DNA of 64,000 nucleotides from Bradyrhizobium prioriisuperbiae (GCF_032397745.1 NZ_CP135921.1:1054001-1118000), one strand, 5' to 3'; numbered from the stretch's first letter, positions 1 through 8,592 are shown. A program made the numbers and translations. Notes: generated by a model from the letters alone, not told the origin.

Positions 1-207
1 TCGATTCACTCGCTCTATTAGCCAGCCAGACGGTAAATTTCGGGTGAAGGTAACGCTTCGGCAAGTGGCGGGACAGCAAACAATCGCCGCTGTTCCGAAT
101 AAAACATGCAACTTTCTCGCCGAAATATGCTGTCATCGGCTCAGCGGAGGGTTCGAAGAATCCCCAACGAATGTGGAAACGAGCAAGCACGAGAGCGGCG
201 CAGCGTC

Positions 208-1095
208 ATGACCCGGCTTGACGACGAACTGTCGTCCCCCTTCGAGATCGTCGAGCCCGCAAGCTGGCGGGCACCGATCATTTTCAATTCGCCGCACTCC
301 GGCGCCGTGTATCCGCGCGAGTTCCTGAGCGCCTCGCGAATCGATCTTGTTGCGCTGCGGCGCTCGGAAGATTCGTTCATGGACGACATGATCGAAAATC
401 TGAGCGGGGACGGTTTCGCCGTGGTGCGCGTGAATTTTCCGCGCTCCTATGTGGACGTCAACCGTGAACCCTACGAGCTCGATCCGCGCATGTTCAATGG
501 ACGGCTGCCGAGCTTCGCCAACACCCGCTCGATGCGGGTCGCGGGCGGCCTCGGCACCATCCCGCGTGTGGTCGGCGACGGGCAGGAGATCTACCGGGAA
601 CGCCTGAGTGTCGAGGACGGCCTGAGCCGGATCGAAGCGCTGTACAAGCCCTATCACCGCGCGCTGCGCCGGCTGATCGGCAAGGTGCATGAAACCTTCG
701 GCACGGCGATCCTGGTCGATTGCCATTCGATGCCGTCGGTCGGCATCTCGCGCGACGAACCCCGCCGCCCGGATGTGGTGATCGGCGATCGTTACGGCAC
801 CAGTTGCGCCTCCCAGCTCCCCAATGTGGTGGAGGATACGCTGGTGGCGCTCGGTTATTCTGTCGGGCGCAACAAGCCCTATGCGGGCGGCTTCATCACC
901 GAGCACTACGGCAATCCGGCAAGCGGGCTGCACACCATCCAGATCGAACTCAATCGCGCGATCTACATGGATGAGCGCAAGCGCGAACGCAGCGAACGCT
1001 TCGCCCAGGTCGCCGCTGACTTCACCACACTGGCCCATGCTCTTGCCGCCGTGCCGATCGGCAATCTCGGACCGTTCGAAGCCGCAGCCGAATAA
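208..1095 (+). CDS. N-formylglutamate amidohydrolase family protein
   Basis: The protein belongs to the N-formylglutamate amidohydrolase family (HutG-type deformylase), zinc enzymes that release formate and glutamate from N-formylglutamate at the end of histidine degradation. The conserved N-terminal stretch with SPHSG, the VDCHSMPS metal-binding block in the middle and a C-terminal substrate region with GGFITEHYG and QIELNR are visible. I chose the ATG at 208 (protein begins MTRLDDEL, 295 aa) because residues encoded from 106 do not look like the family and would be an unusual N-terminal extension. No other hut genes lie nearby, so the physiological substrate may be another N-acyl amino acid. 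The 5' 200 bases hold only the promoter region. Family confident; substrate inferred. Confidence 0.88.
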   Translation: MTRLDDELSSPFEIVEPASWRAPIIFNSPHSGAVYPREFLSASRIDLVALRRSEDSFMDDMIENLSGDGFAVVRVNFPRSYVDVNREPYELDPRMFNGRLPSFANTRSMRVAGGLGTIPRVVGDGQEIYRERLSVEDGLSRIEALYKPYHRALRRLIGKVHETFGTAILVDCHSMPSVGISRDEPRRPDVVIGDRYGTSCASQLPNVVEDTLVALGYSVGRNKPYAGGFITEHYGNPASGLHTIQIELNRAIYMDERKRERSERFAQVAADFTTLAHALAAVPIGNLGPFEAAAE

Positions 1096-1162
1096 CGGCG
1101 CCGCCTGCGCTGCGATCACACATCAAGCTCACACGCGAGAGCGTCGAGCAAAATCAAGACAA

Positions 1163-1260
1163 GAAAAAAGGGCCACCTGCGAAAGCAAGCGGCCCAAGTC
1201 TAGGGAGGAAACGCCCAAGGAGGGCAGCGATAACGCGAAGCGCTATCGCACCGCAACAAT
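1163..1260 (+). ncRNA. candidate structured RNA (three hairpins)
   Basis: Three consecutive hairpins follow the amidohydrolase gene. The first (1170-1195) pairs GGGCC with GGCCC and is capped by TGC-GAAA-GCA, a GNRA tetraloop. It is followed by the purine stretch AGTCTAGGGAGGAAAC, a small GCCC/GGGC hairpin (1213-1225), and a GCGATA/TATCGC hairpin (1227-1249). No good reading frame crosses the block and it lacks a U-tract, so it is not a plain terminator. I have an impression that similar GGGAGGAAACGCCCAA blocks recur in Bradyrhizobiaceae intergenic regions, but this cannot be tested here. Strand is a guess based on the GNRA loop and the GGGAGGAAAC purines. Function unknown. Confidence 0.45.
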
Positions 1261-1689
1261 ATGCAGCTGCGACGCACAAAACGCAAGTGTAATCGAAAGA
1301 TTACTTATGCTTTGTCCGCATATCTGATCTGTTGCGACGGCAACTAATGTCATAAATGTCTTCAAGTAATTTCAAATACTTATCCCGGAACCGCTCTCGC
1401 CATGGGATGCAAAATCGGCAGAAGCGGCCGCCAAGAAATGAATTTTAATATCAATCCTTAGTGCTCGCGACTTCAAAGATGTGAATTCTTCCTCCCGATA
1501 TCGCGGTGTGCAGCTTCATATCTTGGGATGAAATCTGCACACAGGTCGGCATGCACGCTGGTCTTTTCCGCGATCCCCCAACCACCCCACGATCAAATCC
1601 TAAAGAACGTGGTGCCGGCAGTTGCCCGACAGCGCGGGGTGGGATACGGCCAAGCCCTGTGCGCCCGTTCGTAACGTCGAGGATGACAC
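1261..1689. other. AT-richer intergenic stretch, presumed hisN promoter region
   Basis: After the hairpin block there is about 430 bases without a convincing gene. Composition is clearly more AT-rich than the surroundings around 1300-1500, consistent with promoter DNA for the downstream phosphatase. An open frame at 1506-1922 overlaps hisN out of frame and has no family resemblance. I see no clear sigma factor match. Confidence 0.5.
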
Positions 1690-2472
1690 GTGACAGTTAT
1701 CGACTTCACCGCCTTCCTCGATCGTCTCGCCTCCGCATCCGGCGAAACCATTCTTCCGTTCTTCCGCACCTCGCTGGGCATCGAGAACAAGAACGCCGGA
1801 CACGATCTCGATCCCGTCACGGAGGCCGACCGCGCCGCGGAAGCGGTGATGCGGCGGCTGATCAAGGCCAATTTCCCCCAGCATGGCATTGTCGGCGAGG
1901 AATTCGGCGACGAGCGTGCTGACGCGGAATATGTCTGGGTGCTCGATCCGATCGACGGCACCAAATCTTTCATTTCGGGGTTGCCGATCTGGGGCACCCT
2001 TATCGCCCTGATGCGCCATGGCGTGCCGGCATTCGGCATGATGCACCAGCCGTATATCGGCGAGCGGTTTACCGGCGATGGTGGGGCGGCGACCTACACC
2101 GGCCCGTCCGGCAAACGCAAGCTGGCGGTTCGCCGCTGCGCGTCGCTGGCCGACGCGACGCTGTTCACCACCAGCCCGCGGCTGATGAACGCAAGCGATC
2201 GCGCCCTCTTTGAAAGCGTGGAAGCGACCACCCGGCTCTCGCGTTATGGCGGCGACTGCTATGCCTATTGCATGCTGGCAGCTGGACATCTCGATCTGGT
2301 GGTCGAAACCGAGCTGAAATCATACGATATCGCTGCCCTGATCCCGATCATCACCGGCGCCGGCGGCATCGTCACCACCTGGGACGGCAAGCCCGCCCAG
2401 AGCGGCGGACGCATCGTGGCCGCCGGCGATCGCCGCGTTCATGACGCCGCGCTGAAACTGCTCAATCCCTGA
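1690..2472 (+). CDS. hisN: histidinol-phosphatase, inositol-monophosphatase fold
   Basis: This is a Mg2+-dependent phosphatase of the inositol monophosphatase superfamily, most like the HisN histidinol-phosphatases that perform the penultimate step of histidine synthesis in many actinobacteria and alphaproteobacteria. The metal ligands are all present: GEE at residues 69-71, DPIDGTKS at 86-93 and the third Asp at about 213 in SYDIAAL. Length 260 aa is normal. The GTG start at 1690 is preceded by GAGGAT. Neighbouring N-formylglutamate amidohydrolase is a common companion in Rhizobiales. An inositol- or fructose-bisphosphate-specific activity cannot be excluded from sequence alone. Confidence 0.82.
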   Translation: MTVIDFTAFLDRLASASGETILPFFRTSLGIENKNAGHDLDPVTEADRAAEAVMRRLIKANFPQHGIVGEEFGDERADAEYVWVLDPIDGTKSFISGLPIWGTLIALMRHGVPAFGMMHQPYIGERFTGDGGAATYTGPSGKRKLAVRRCASLADATLFTTSPRLMNASDRALFESVEATTRLSRYGGDCYAYCMLAAGHLDLVVETELKSYDIAALIPIITGAGGIVTTWDGKPAQSGGRIVAAGDRRVHDAALKLLNP

Positions 2473-2492
2473 CGCCAAGAGTTATCTAAAGA

Positions 2493-3371
2493 TTATCCAA
2501 GGCTCGCCGTGCGTCGCTCGATCGCGCGAATCACGGCGATCATGTCGTCGCGTCCGAGGCCGAGCGACAGCGTCTCTCCGAACAGCGCATGGCAGACGTC
2601 GAGCAATGGCGAGGCGATCTCGGCCTGCCGCGCCGCATCGGCAATCAGCTGATTGTTCTTGAGCACATCGGCGATCGACGCCTGCATGCTGAAATCCTGT
2701 GTCGCAAGCTTGGCCAGCTTCATCCGCGAGACATTGCTGGCCATCGGGCCGGCATCGAGCACCGCCGCGAACACATCCCTCTCAAGACCGTGCCTGTCGG
2801 CGAAATGGGCCGCCTCGGCAAGCCCCGTGACCATGGTGATCAGGAACAGGTTGACCGCGAGTTTCATCACCAGCGCGCCCGGCACCGCTCCACACATGAA
2901 GGTGTCCTTGCAGACCGGCTGCAGCAGCGGGCGAACCTCCGCGACCGCCGACGGCTCGCCGGCCAGCATGCCCACCAGTTGCCCGGCTTCCGCGGGCTTG
3001 CGCGAGCCGGAGACGGGCGCTTCGACATAGCGGCCGCCGGCCAGCCGAATCTCGGCCTCGAGCCGGCGCGAATAGTCAGGCGAAGACGTCCCCATATGGA
3101 CGACGAGATGCCACGCGACATTGGCCGCGAACTGCTGCGTTCCCCGCTCCAGCACCGCATCGAGCGCGGCGTCATCGACCAGCATCAGGATGACGATGCG
3201 GGTTTGCGCGAAAACATCGCGGGCTGAGCCTGCAACCCGGGCACCCGCCGCGCGCAGCAGCTCCGCCTTGTCCGCCGAGCGATTCCAGACCACCAGCGGC
3301 GCACCCGCACGAGCCATGTTGAGTGCCATGGGCTGCCCCATGACCCCGAGACCAATAAAACCGATATCCAC
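2493..3371 (-). CDS. NAD(P)-dependent oxidoreductase, 3-hydroxyisobutyrate dehydrogenase family
   Basis: The protein has the beta-hydroxyacid dehydrogenase layout: an N-terminal Rossmann nucleotide site ([15 protein letters not shown], residues 4-18), the substrate loop [12 protein letters not shown] near 120-130, a catalytic Lys in VMKLAVNLF near 170, and an all-helical C-terminal dimerisation domain. Members reduce or oxidise 3-hydroxyisobutyrate, tartronate semialdehyde, glyoxylate/succinic semialdehyde and related acids; which one applies here cannot be read from sequence. The GTG start is supported by a strong GGAGGAG about ten bases upstream. The gene lies just upstream of no obvious partner; the LysR gene behind it is transcribed in the same direction. 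Confidence 0.85.
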   Translation of the reverse strand: MDIGFIGLGVMGQPMALNMARAGAPLVVWNRSADKAELLRAAGARVAGSARDVFAQTRIVILMLVDDAALDAVLERGTQQFAANVAWHLVVHMGTSSPDYSRRLEAEIRLAGGRYVEAPVSGSRKPAEAGQLVGMLAGEPSAVAEVRPLLQPVCKDTFMCGAVPGALVMKLAVNLFLITMVTGLAEAAHFADRHGLERDVFAAVLDAGPMASNVSRMKLAKLATQDFSMQASIADVLKNNQLIADAARQAEIASPLLDVCHALFGETLSLGLGRDDMIAVIRAIERRTASLG

Positions 3372-3506
3372 CAGGCTCCTCCGGCTGATGCGCCTGCGCG
3401 CGGTGGCCGGAAGCTAAGCGGCGCCGGCGCCCAGCGTCTTGAACGATCGTGCAGGCCGCTTCGCCGTGGCGGCTCTTGCTTCAGACCCTTACTTCAGACC
3501 CTTGCG

Positions 3507-4400
3507 TCAGATCGAGGCGCTGGCGCGCAGATGCTGCACCAGCTGCTGGGCCGGCCGCGGCAGGGCCTTGAAGCTGCGCATGCAGACCACGAGCTGGCGC
3601 TGGGTCCAGGCATCGCGGATCCGCACCAGCCCGACCTTCATGGTCTTCATGGCCCGCCGCGCGGCGACCTCCGGCATCATCGCCACGCCGACGCCCGCCT
3701 CCACCATCTGGCACACCGCGTCGAACGTCCGCACCCGCGCCCGCAGCCGGATCCGCTTTCCCTGCCGCGCGGCATGGCTGGCGATATGGTCCTGCAACGC
3801 GCTGCCTTCCGACAGGCCGACGAAATCGCGGTCCAGCACCTCGCGATAATCGATCTGGCGGCGGCCGTTGAATGGATCGGCCGGCGGTGTCACCAGGATC
3901 AGGCGGTCGTCGCAAAACGCGAAGCGCTCCAGATTGTCCGGCACCACGTGCCCGGCGGCGAGCCCGATGTCGGCAACGCCGGAGGCGATTGCCTGGCCGA
4001 TATGCGGGCTCTCGCGCTCCTCCACATTGATGCTGATGTTGGGGTTCTGGACCAGATACGCCGAGAGCACCTTGGGCAGGTGCTCCGACATGCCGGCGGT
4101 GTTGGACAGCATGTGGATGTGGGCCTTCATCCCGCGCGCATAGGCGGCGAGGTCGCCCTGCAGGGCCTCGATATCGTGCAACACGATGCGGGCGTGATCG
4201 AGCAGGCTCTCGCCGGCCGCGGTGAGCTCGACGCCGCGCCGTTCCCGCTTCAGCAGCGGCACGCCGAGCGCCACCTCCATGCCCTTGATCCGGGCGCTCG
4301 CCGAGGCCAGCGCCAGCGCCGACCGCTCGGCGCCATGGGTGATGCTGCGCGCTTCCGCCACCGCCACGAACAGCCTGAGATCGACCAGATCAAACCGCAT
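3507..4400 (-). CDS. LysR-family transcriptional regulator
   Basis: A LysR-type regulator: winged helix-turn-helix in the first 60 residues (DLVDLRLFVAVAEARSITHG, then SARIKGMEVALGVPLLKR) followed by a periplasmic-binding-protein-like effector domain. The helix-turn-helix is slightly unusual, with SALALASASARIKG replacing the more common pattern. ATG at 4400 is preferred over one five codons upstream because GGGAGG lies five bases before it. It is divergent from the TauE/SafE exporter at 4599, the classic arrangement in which a LysR protein controls the neighbouring transporter gene, so regulation of that exporter is the likely role. Ligand unknown. Confidence 0.87.
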   Translation of the reverse strand: MRFDLVDLRLFVAVAEARSITHGAERSALALASASARIKGMEVALGVPLLKRERRGVELTAAGESLLDHARIVLHDIEALQGDLAAYARGMKAHIHMLSNTAGMSEHLPKVLSAYLVQNPNISINVEERESPHIGQAIASGVADIGLAAGHVVPDNLERFAFCDDRLILVTPPADPFNGRRQIDYREVLDRDFVGLSEGSALQDHIASHAARQGKRIRLRARVRTFDAVCQMVEAGVGVAMMPEVAARRAMKTMKVGLVRIRDAWTQRQLVVCMRSFKALPRPAQQLVQHLRASASI

Positions 4401-4512
4401 GAAGACCTCCCGCACCTGGTTATTCGTATCAGCTAGCCTTCGGCTAAACCGAAGGTAACTTCCATAACCTCCAGATTGTGCCCTCGGCAGCGTTGGGTCA
4501 ATGTGCGGCCTA

Positions 4513-4571
4513 GTTTTTGTCTTGACGCGTTTTCCTCACGCGAACCGGTATCCACTTCGCTCGAAAACGCT
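4513..4571. repeat. dispersed intergenic repeat, family B copy 1
   Basis: About 59 bp that closely match the tandem copies at 54544-54669 and a diverged copy at 34913-34980: TTGACGCGTTTTC near the left end, then CGCGAACCGGTATCCACTTC, ending CGCTCGAAAACGC. The ends GCGTTTTC and GAAAACGC are inverted repeats. Its position shows that an ATG at 4476, which would translate through the element, is not the real start of the exporter gene. Confidence 0.75.
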
Positions 4572-4598
4572 TTGTGCTGCCAGGAACACGTCCCAGCC

Positions 4599-5357
4599 AT
4601 GTCCATCTCGCTGCTCGCTGCCGTCGTTGTCGTTTTCATGCTTGCCGGCTTCGTCAAGGGCGTGATCGGCCTTGGCCTGCCGACGGTGGCGATGGGGCTG
4701 CTGGCGACGCGGATGCCGCCGGCGCACGCACTCGCCATCGTCATCGTGCCGGCCATCGTCACCAATATCTGGCAGACCTTTGTCGGCCCCTATCTGCGCG
4801 ACATCGTGCGGCGGCTGTGGCCGCTGATGATCGGCACGTGTCTCGGCATCTGGTCCGGCTCGGGGCTGATGACCGGCCCCTATGCGCGGTTCGGCACCAT
4901 CATCCTCGGCATATTGCTGGTGATCTACGCCATCATCGGCCTGAGCAAGGTCCGCTTCAGCGTGGCCCGCCCGCATGAAAAATGGGTCGGCGGCATTGTC
5001 GGCGTGCTGACCGGCCTCGTCTCCGCGGCCACCGGCGTGCAGGTGATTCCTTCAATGCCGTTCATGCAGGCCATCGGCATGGAGAAGGACGAACTGGTGC
5101 AGGCGCTCGGCGTGTTCTTCACCACGGCGACCGTGGCGCTGACGTTCAACCTGAACGAAGCGGGCCTGATGACGGCTTCGATCATCGTGCCGGCGGCGCT
5201 TGCGATGGTCGCGGCCTTCCTCGGCATGTATATCGGCCAATCCATCCGCTCGCGGATGGACGCAGATTCGTTCCGCCGCTGGTTCCTGGTGGCGATGCTG
5301 CTGCTCGGCGTGTACCTCGCGGGAAACACCCTGATGCAGCTGCACACCGCGACATAA
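4599..5357 (+). CDS. TauE/SafE-family membrane exporter
   Basis: An integral membrane protein of 252 aa with about eight hydrophobic helices and the repeated small-residue motif of the TauE/SafE (DUF81) family (FVKGVIGLGLPTVAMGLLA near residue 18; VGVLTGLVSAATGVQVIPSM in the second half). Members move sulfite, sulfoacetate or other small organosulfur or organic anions across the inner membrane. The start at 4599 is chosen because upstream codons lie in a dispersed repeat. Divergent from a LysR regulator. Substrate not determinable. Confidence 0.85.
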   Translation: MSISLLAAVVVVFMLAGFVKGVIGLGLPTVAMGLLATRMPPAHALAIVIVPAIVTNIWQTFVGPYLRDIVRRLWPLMIGTCLGIWSGSGLMTGPYARFGTIILGILLVIYAIIGLSKVRFSVARPHEKWVGGIVGVLTGLVSAATGVQVIPSMPFMQAIGMEKDELVQALGVFFTTATVALTFNLNEAGLMTASIIVPAALAMVAAFLGMYIGQSIRSRMDADSFRRWFLVAMLLLGVYLAGNTLMQLHTAT

Positions 5358-5380
5358 GCGAGAGGCGTCTGCAGCAGCGC

Positions 5381-5461
5381 GTAGCCCGGATGAGCGCAAA
5401 GCGCGATATCCGGGGCCCCGCGATACCTCCCCCGCATATCGCTATCGCTCATGCGGGCTAC
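5381..5461. repeat. REP-like palindromic repeat, family A copy 1
   Basis: Begins GTAGCCCGGATGAGCG and ends with an imperfect inverted copy (CGCTCATGCGGGCTAC). It lies between the convergent TauE-like and LysE-like genes. Related copies sit at 27673, 32941 and 38123. The transcript would fold into a long hairpin and may serve as a bidirectional terminator or mRNA stabiliser. Confidence 0.8.
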
Positions 5462-5477
5462 GGGCGAATACCTCAGA

Positions 5478-6116
5478 TCAGCGCTGCTGCAGCATCGCGA
5501 CCCGCGCGCCGAGATAGATGAACAGGCTGCCGAGCGCTCGGTTGATCCAGACCATGATCCGTTGCGACTGCTTGACCCGGCCGGCTGCGCGCGCAGCAGC
5601 CACCGCCATGCCGAAATTCCAGACCGTCCCGGTGGCGTTGAACAGCAGACCGAGCACCAGAAAGGCCAGTGGCTTGGACGGCGATGCCATGTCGACGAAC
5701 TGCGGCAGGAAGGCAAGAAAGAACAGCGCCACCTTCGGATTGAGCGCGTTGGTCAGCGCGCCCTGCCAGAACACCTGTCGCAGACCGTTGGCCGCCGGCG
5801 CAGCATCGACCGGTGCGGCCCCACTGTTCGCCCGGGTCAGCACCATCCGAATGCCGATGTAACAGAGATAGACCGCACCGATCAGCTTGATCAGCGCGAA
5901 CGCGGCCGACGAGGCCGCCAGCACGGCCGACAGGCCGACCGCGGCGGCGGCGATGTGCACCAGACAACCCACACCGATGCCAAGGGCAGCGGCCACGCCA
6001 CCGCGCCAGCCGAGTTGAAGGCTGCGGCCGACGACATAAGCGGTGTCGGGGCCGGGAGTGATGTTCAGCAGCAGCCCCGCGGCGGCGAACAGCCAGAAAT
6101 CATGAATGCCGAACAC
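5478..6116 (-). CDS. LysE/RhtB-family amino-acid exporter
   Basis: A 212-aa inner-membrane protein with six hydrophobic segments and the LysE family signature near the N-terminus (LLLNITPGPDTAYVVGRSLQ, about residues 16-35), with the GLRQVFWQGALTNALNPKVA stretch in the middle that is typical of the RhtB branch. Family members export lysine, homoserine, threonine or related amino acids. GTG start with GGGAG upstream. Convergent with the TauE-type gene across a REP-like repeat. Confidence 0.88.
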   Translation of the reverse strand: MFGIHDFWLFAAAGLLLNITPGPDTAYVVGRSLQLGWRGGVAAALGIGVGCLVHIAAAAVGLSAVLAASSAAFALIKLIGAVYLCYIGIRMVLTRANSGAAPVDAAPAANGLRQVFWQGALTNALNPKVALFFLAFLPQFVDMASPSKPLAFLVLGLLFNATGTVWNFGMAVAAARAAGRVKQSQRIMVWINRALGSLFIYLGARVAMLQQR

Positions 6117-6158
6117 GTACGATTCTCCCTGTGCGTCTGCGATCGGATGCGACCGGCC

Positions 6159-7106
6159 TTATTTGAACAGCGGCGTGCCCGGCACGAAGGCATCGAACGC
6201 GGCCCAGAACTGCGCGCGATAACGATCCTGCTCCTGCAGGATTTCGTGCTTGGAGCCGGCGATCACCAGATGCGAGCCGGCGCGCAGATGATAGGCGAAC
6301 TCCTCGATGGCCGCGGTCGAGACGATGGTGTCATGGCTCGCCGCCAGCATCAGGATCGGCTGGCGGATTTTCGAGGGATAATCCATCGCCCGAAAGCCGT
6401 GCATGGCGCGGATGGCGGTATCGGCCCAGGCGATGGTCGGCGCCGCGATGCCCAGTGTCGGGTCTTCTTCCAGGATCGCGGCATTGCGGGCGTAACGCAC
6501 CGGATCGCTGGTGACCGGATTGCCCACGAAGGAACCGGTGCCGACGATATCATCGTTGCCGCCCGGCACATAACGGCCGCCCAGCCCGGCAAAACGCAGG
6601 GTGCGCAGCAGCGTGCGCACCGGAAACGAGGTGCTGCGGCCGGGCAGGTCGATCATCGGCGCCGACAGCACGACGCGGTCGAACCAGCGCTTGCCAGCAT
6701 AGGCCAGGCGCAGCATCACCGCGCCGCCCATCGAATGGGCCAGCGCGAAATACGGCGGCGGACAATCCGGCAGCACCACCTGCTGCACGAAGGTTTCGAC
6801 ATCGATCTCGTAGTCGGAGAAGCGACGCACATAGCCTTTGCGCGGATTGCTCAGTAACCGCACCGAATGCCCCTGACCGCGCCAGTCGATCACCGCCACC
6901 GCAAACCCGCGGTCGCGCAGGTCGCGCACGGTTTCGAAGTATTTTTCGATGGTCTCGCCGCGCCCGGGGAAAACGCAGACGGTGCCCCGGCGATTGGCCG
7001 GAGGCGCCCAGCGCGCAAAGCGCAGCTCAGCGCCGTCGGGCGTCTTGATGGTGCCGCTGACGACATCATCGGGAACGGGATTGGCGGGAATCGAAACGAG
7101 CGTCAT
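6159..7106 (-). CDS. alpha/beta hydrolase, monoacylglycerol lipase / PldB type
   Basis: A serine hydrolase of the lysophospholipase/monoglyceride lipase group (Hydrolase_4). The nucleophile elbow AHSMGG, the acidic residue in LAASHDTIV and the C-terminal His in GSKHEIL form the expected triad; the FPGRGETIEKYFETVRDL stretch with the oxyanion region and DWRGQGHS are also characteristic. ATG at 7106 is preferred to 7205, since the intervening 33 codons carry no fold-like sequence and 7177-7207 holds the divergent hsp20 promoter. Likely cytoplasmic. Substrate unknown; a lipid or ester is probable. Confidence 0.85.
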   Translation of the reverse strand: MTLVSIPANPVPDDVVSGTIKTPDGAELRFARWAPPANRRGTVCVFPGRGETIEKYFETVRDLRDRGFAVAVIDWRGQGHSVRLLSNPRKGYVRRFSDYEIDVETFVQQVVLPDCPPPYFALAHSMGGAVMLRLAYAGKRWFDRVVLSAPMIDLPGRSTSFPVRTLLRTLRFAGLGGRYVPGGNDDIVGTGSFVGNPVTSDPVRYARNAAILEEDPTLGIAAPTIAWADTAIRAMHGFRAMDYPSKIRQPILMLAASHDTIVSTAAIEEFAYHLRAGSHLVIAGSKHEILQEQDRYRAQFWAAFDAFVPGTPLFK

Positions 7107-7179
7107 GCGGGCGGCCGGAACCGGGAAATTACTGAAAATCAGGGAATTTAACGCCTGGAACCAGGAGCCGGGCGGTCCC

Positions 7180-7207
7180 CTTGAACACGACGAACACCCT
7201 CCCATAT
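7180..7207 (+). promoter_or_regulatory. RpoH (sigma32)-type promoter of hsp20
   Basis: CTTGAAC (7180-7186), then 13 bases, then TCCCATAT (7200-7207), close to the sigma32 consensus CTTGAAA-N13-CCCCATNT. It points at the Hsp20 gene and predicts a transcript start near 7215, giving a leader of about 87 nt. Confidence 0.75.
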
Positions 7208-7214
7208 CACCTTC

Positions 7215-7301
7215 GTGCAGGCCTCTCTAGGCTGCACGACAGATGAAAGCCCGGCCATCTGGCGGGCTCACCGCAACTCGCTCAATCGAGGAGAACTGCC
7301 T
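7215..7301 (+). promoter_or_regulatory. ROSE-like RNA thermometer leader of hsp20
   Basis: The leader can form three stacked hairpins: GTGCAG(g)CCT/AGGCTGCAC (7215-7237, one bulged G), AGCCCG(g)CCA/TGGCGGGCT (7248-7268, one bulged G), and a weak CTCG/CGAG helix (7277-7290) whose 3' arm overlaps the GAGGAG ribosome-binding site (7288-7293). This is the architecture of ROSE elements, described in Bradyrhizobium small heat shock genes, where the last weak helix hides the ribosome site until it melts. Assignment rests on architecture and context, not on a consensus match. Confidence 0.6.
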
Positions 7302-7766
7302 ATGCGTACGTTTGATTTGGCCCCGTTTTATCGCTCCACCATCGGCTTCGACCGGCTGTTCAACCTGCTGGACCAGACCACCGCCGACGGTGCCCCGGGC
7401 TATCCCCCTTACAACATCGAGCGGACCGGCGAGAACGCGTATCGCATCAGCGTTGCCGTCTCCGGCTTCTCGCAGGATGAATTGTCCATCGTCGCGAAGG
7501 AAAACACGCTGACGATCAAGGGCGAGAAATCCGCCTCCGAAACCAAGGACCGATCCGAAGTGCTTTACCGCGGCATCGCCGCGCGTGCCTTCGAGCGCGT
7601 GTTCCAGCTTGCCGACTATGTGCAGGTGAGAAACGCCTCGCTCGAGCACGGCTTGCTCCATGTCGACCTGGTCCGCGAGATTCCCGAGGCCAAGAAGCCC
7701 CGGACGATCGCGATCAGCAACGGCAGCAAGGCCGTCGAGGCGCAGCTGGAGAAGGTCGCCGCGTAA
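7302..7766 (+). CDS. small heat shock protein, Hsp20/IbpA class A
   Basis: A 154-aa ATP-independent holdase of the alpha-crystallin family. The N-terminal arm (MRTFDLAPFYRSTIGFDRLF) matches rhizobial class A small heat shock proteins of IbpA type. The alpha-crystallin domain spans roughly residues 35-125, with NTLTIKGEK and AFERVFQLADYVQV, and HGLLHVDLVREIPE precedes an IPEAKKPRTIAI tail resembling the conserved C-terminal anchor. ATG at 7302 is fixed by GAGGAG nine bases upstream. An RpoH promoter and a thermometer-like leader precede it and a strong terminator follows, so it is a monocistronic heat-shock gene. Confidence 0.93.
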   Translation: MRTFDLAPFYRSTIGFDRLFNLLDQTTADGAPGYPPYNIERTGENAYRISVAVSGFSQDELSIVAKENTLTIKGEKSASETKDRSEVLYRGIAARAFERVFQLADYVQVRNASLEHGLLHVDLVREIPEAKKPRTIAISNGSKAVEAQLEKVAA

Positions 7767-7794
7767 CGGCGCCTGAATTCGGCTCTGAATGCGG

Positions 7795-7826
7795 AAAGCG
7801 CCCCGGTACCCCCGGGGCGCTTTTTT
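7795..7826 (+). terminator. Rho-independent terminator of hsp20
   Basis: AAAGCGCCCC pairs perfectly with GGGGCGCTTT around a short loop and runs into six T residues. The stem lies 30 bases after the hsp20 stop and before the end of the convergent gene. Confidence 0.93.
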
Positions 7827-7848
7827 CATCGTCGTGCCTGCTGAAAGA

Positions 7849-8592
7849 TCAATCCAATCCCTGGACCGGCGGCATCTCCTGCGTCGGCAGGAGCTGCACC
7901 GACGGCTTGGCCTGGACGGACCTGGTATCAGCCGGCTTGGCATCAAGGACTTTGGCCTCGGCTGTTTTCGGCTGGGCCGGCGGCGCGGCACCGGCCGTGC
8001 GGGCCTCGGGTGTTGTGGTCGCGGTCACGGCCGGAGCCTCGGCTGGCTGCACAGGGGCCGGCGGCGTCGGAGACTGGTTCGGTGGCGTGCGGCTTGCCAC
8101 CCGCGGGGCCGGCAACGGCGGCGATACGCGCGCATCGGCCTTGGGTGGTTCCTTGGGTGCTTCCTTGGGCGGCTGAGGCGATGCGGCAACCGGTGCCCCA
8201 CCGGGCTCGGCACCACCTGCCGTCGTCGGCGCGAAACGCATCATCCGGCCGGTGTACGCATCCACCACCACGCGACCCTCTTGACCCTCCCGGCTGACGG
8301 CGGAAACCGTGTAGACTCTGCGCTGCCGCACGGCCGGACCGAGCGGCTTGAACCCCAGCGAGCGGACCATTTTGACCACCTCGCGCGACGGAACCGCGTC
8401 GTCATAGGCCTCGTCATCGAGGTATCCCCCGCGTACCGGCCCCGGCGGTAACGCGCCGTAAGGGCCGCGCCGCATGATCACGGCGTCGTCCGGATATCCC
8501 CATGTTTGTACTTGAATGGTCTGCGCCTGGACCGCGGTCGCGGCCAGAACGACCACCGATGCAGCAACCCACCCCGCCATCAAACGGCTCAT
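7849..8592 (-). CDS. secreted proline/alanine-rich protein with a PepSY-like N-terminal region
   Basis: A 247-aa protein of unknown function. Residues 1-23 form a signal peptide ending AVQAQ. Residues about 30-125 contain a compact region with VVKMVRSLGFKPLGP and GRVVVDAYTGRMMRF, which resembles PepSY-type beta-sheet repeats seen in many Bradyrhizobium secreted proteins. The C-terminal half is low-complexity, rich in Pro, Ala, Lys and Thr, and probably disordered. No enzymatic motif is visible. It diverges from the gltB upstream region and converges with hsp20. Confidence 0.72.
   Translation of the reverse strand: MSRLMAGWVAASVVVLAATAVQAQTIQVQTWGYPDDAVIMRRGPYGALPPGPVRGGYLDDEAYDDAVPSREVVKMVRSLGFKPLGPAVRQRRVYTVSAVSREGQEGRVVVDAYTGRMMRFAPTTAGGAEPGGAPVAASPQPPKEAPKEPPKADARVSPPLPAPRVASRTPPNQSPTPPAPVQPAEAPAVTATTTPEARTAGAAPPAQPKTAEAKVLDAKPADTRSVQAKPSVQLLPTQEMPPVQGLD

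Noticed and set aside
1506..1922. 138-codon plus-strand frame overlapping hisN
   Set aside because: Overlaps the HisN N-terminus out of frame and has no family resemblance.
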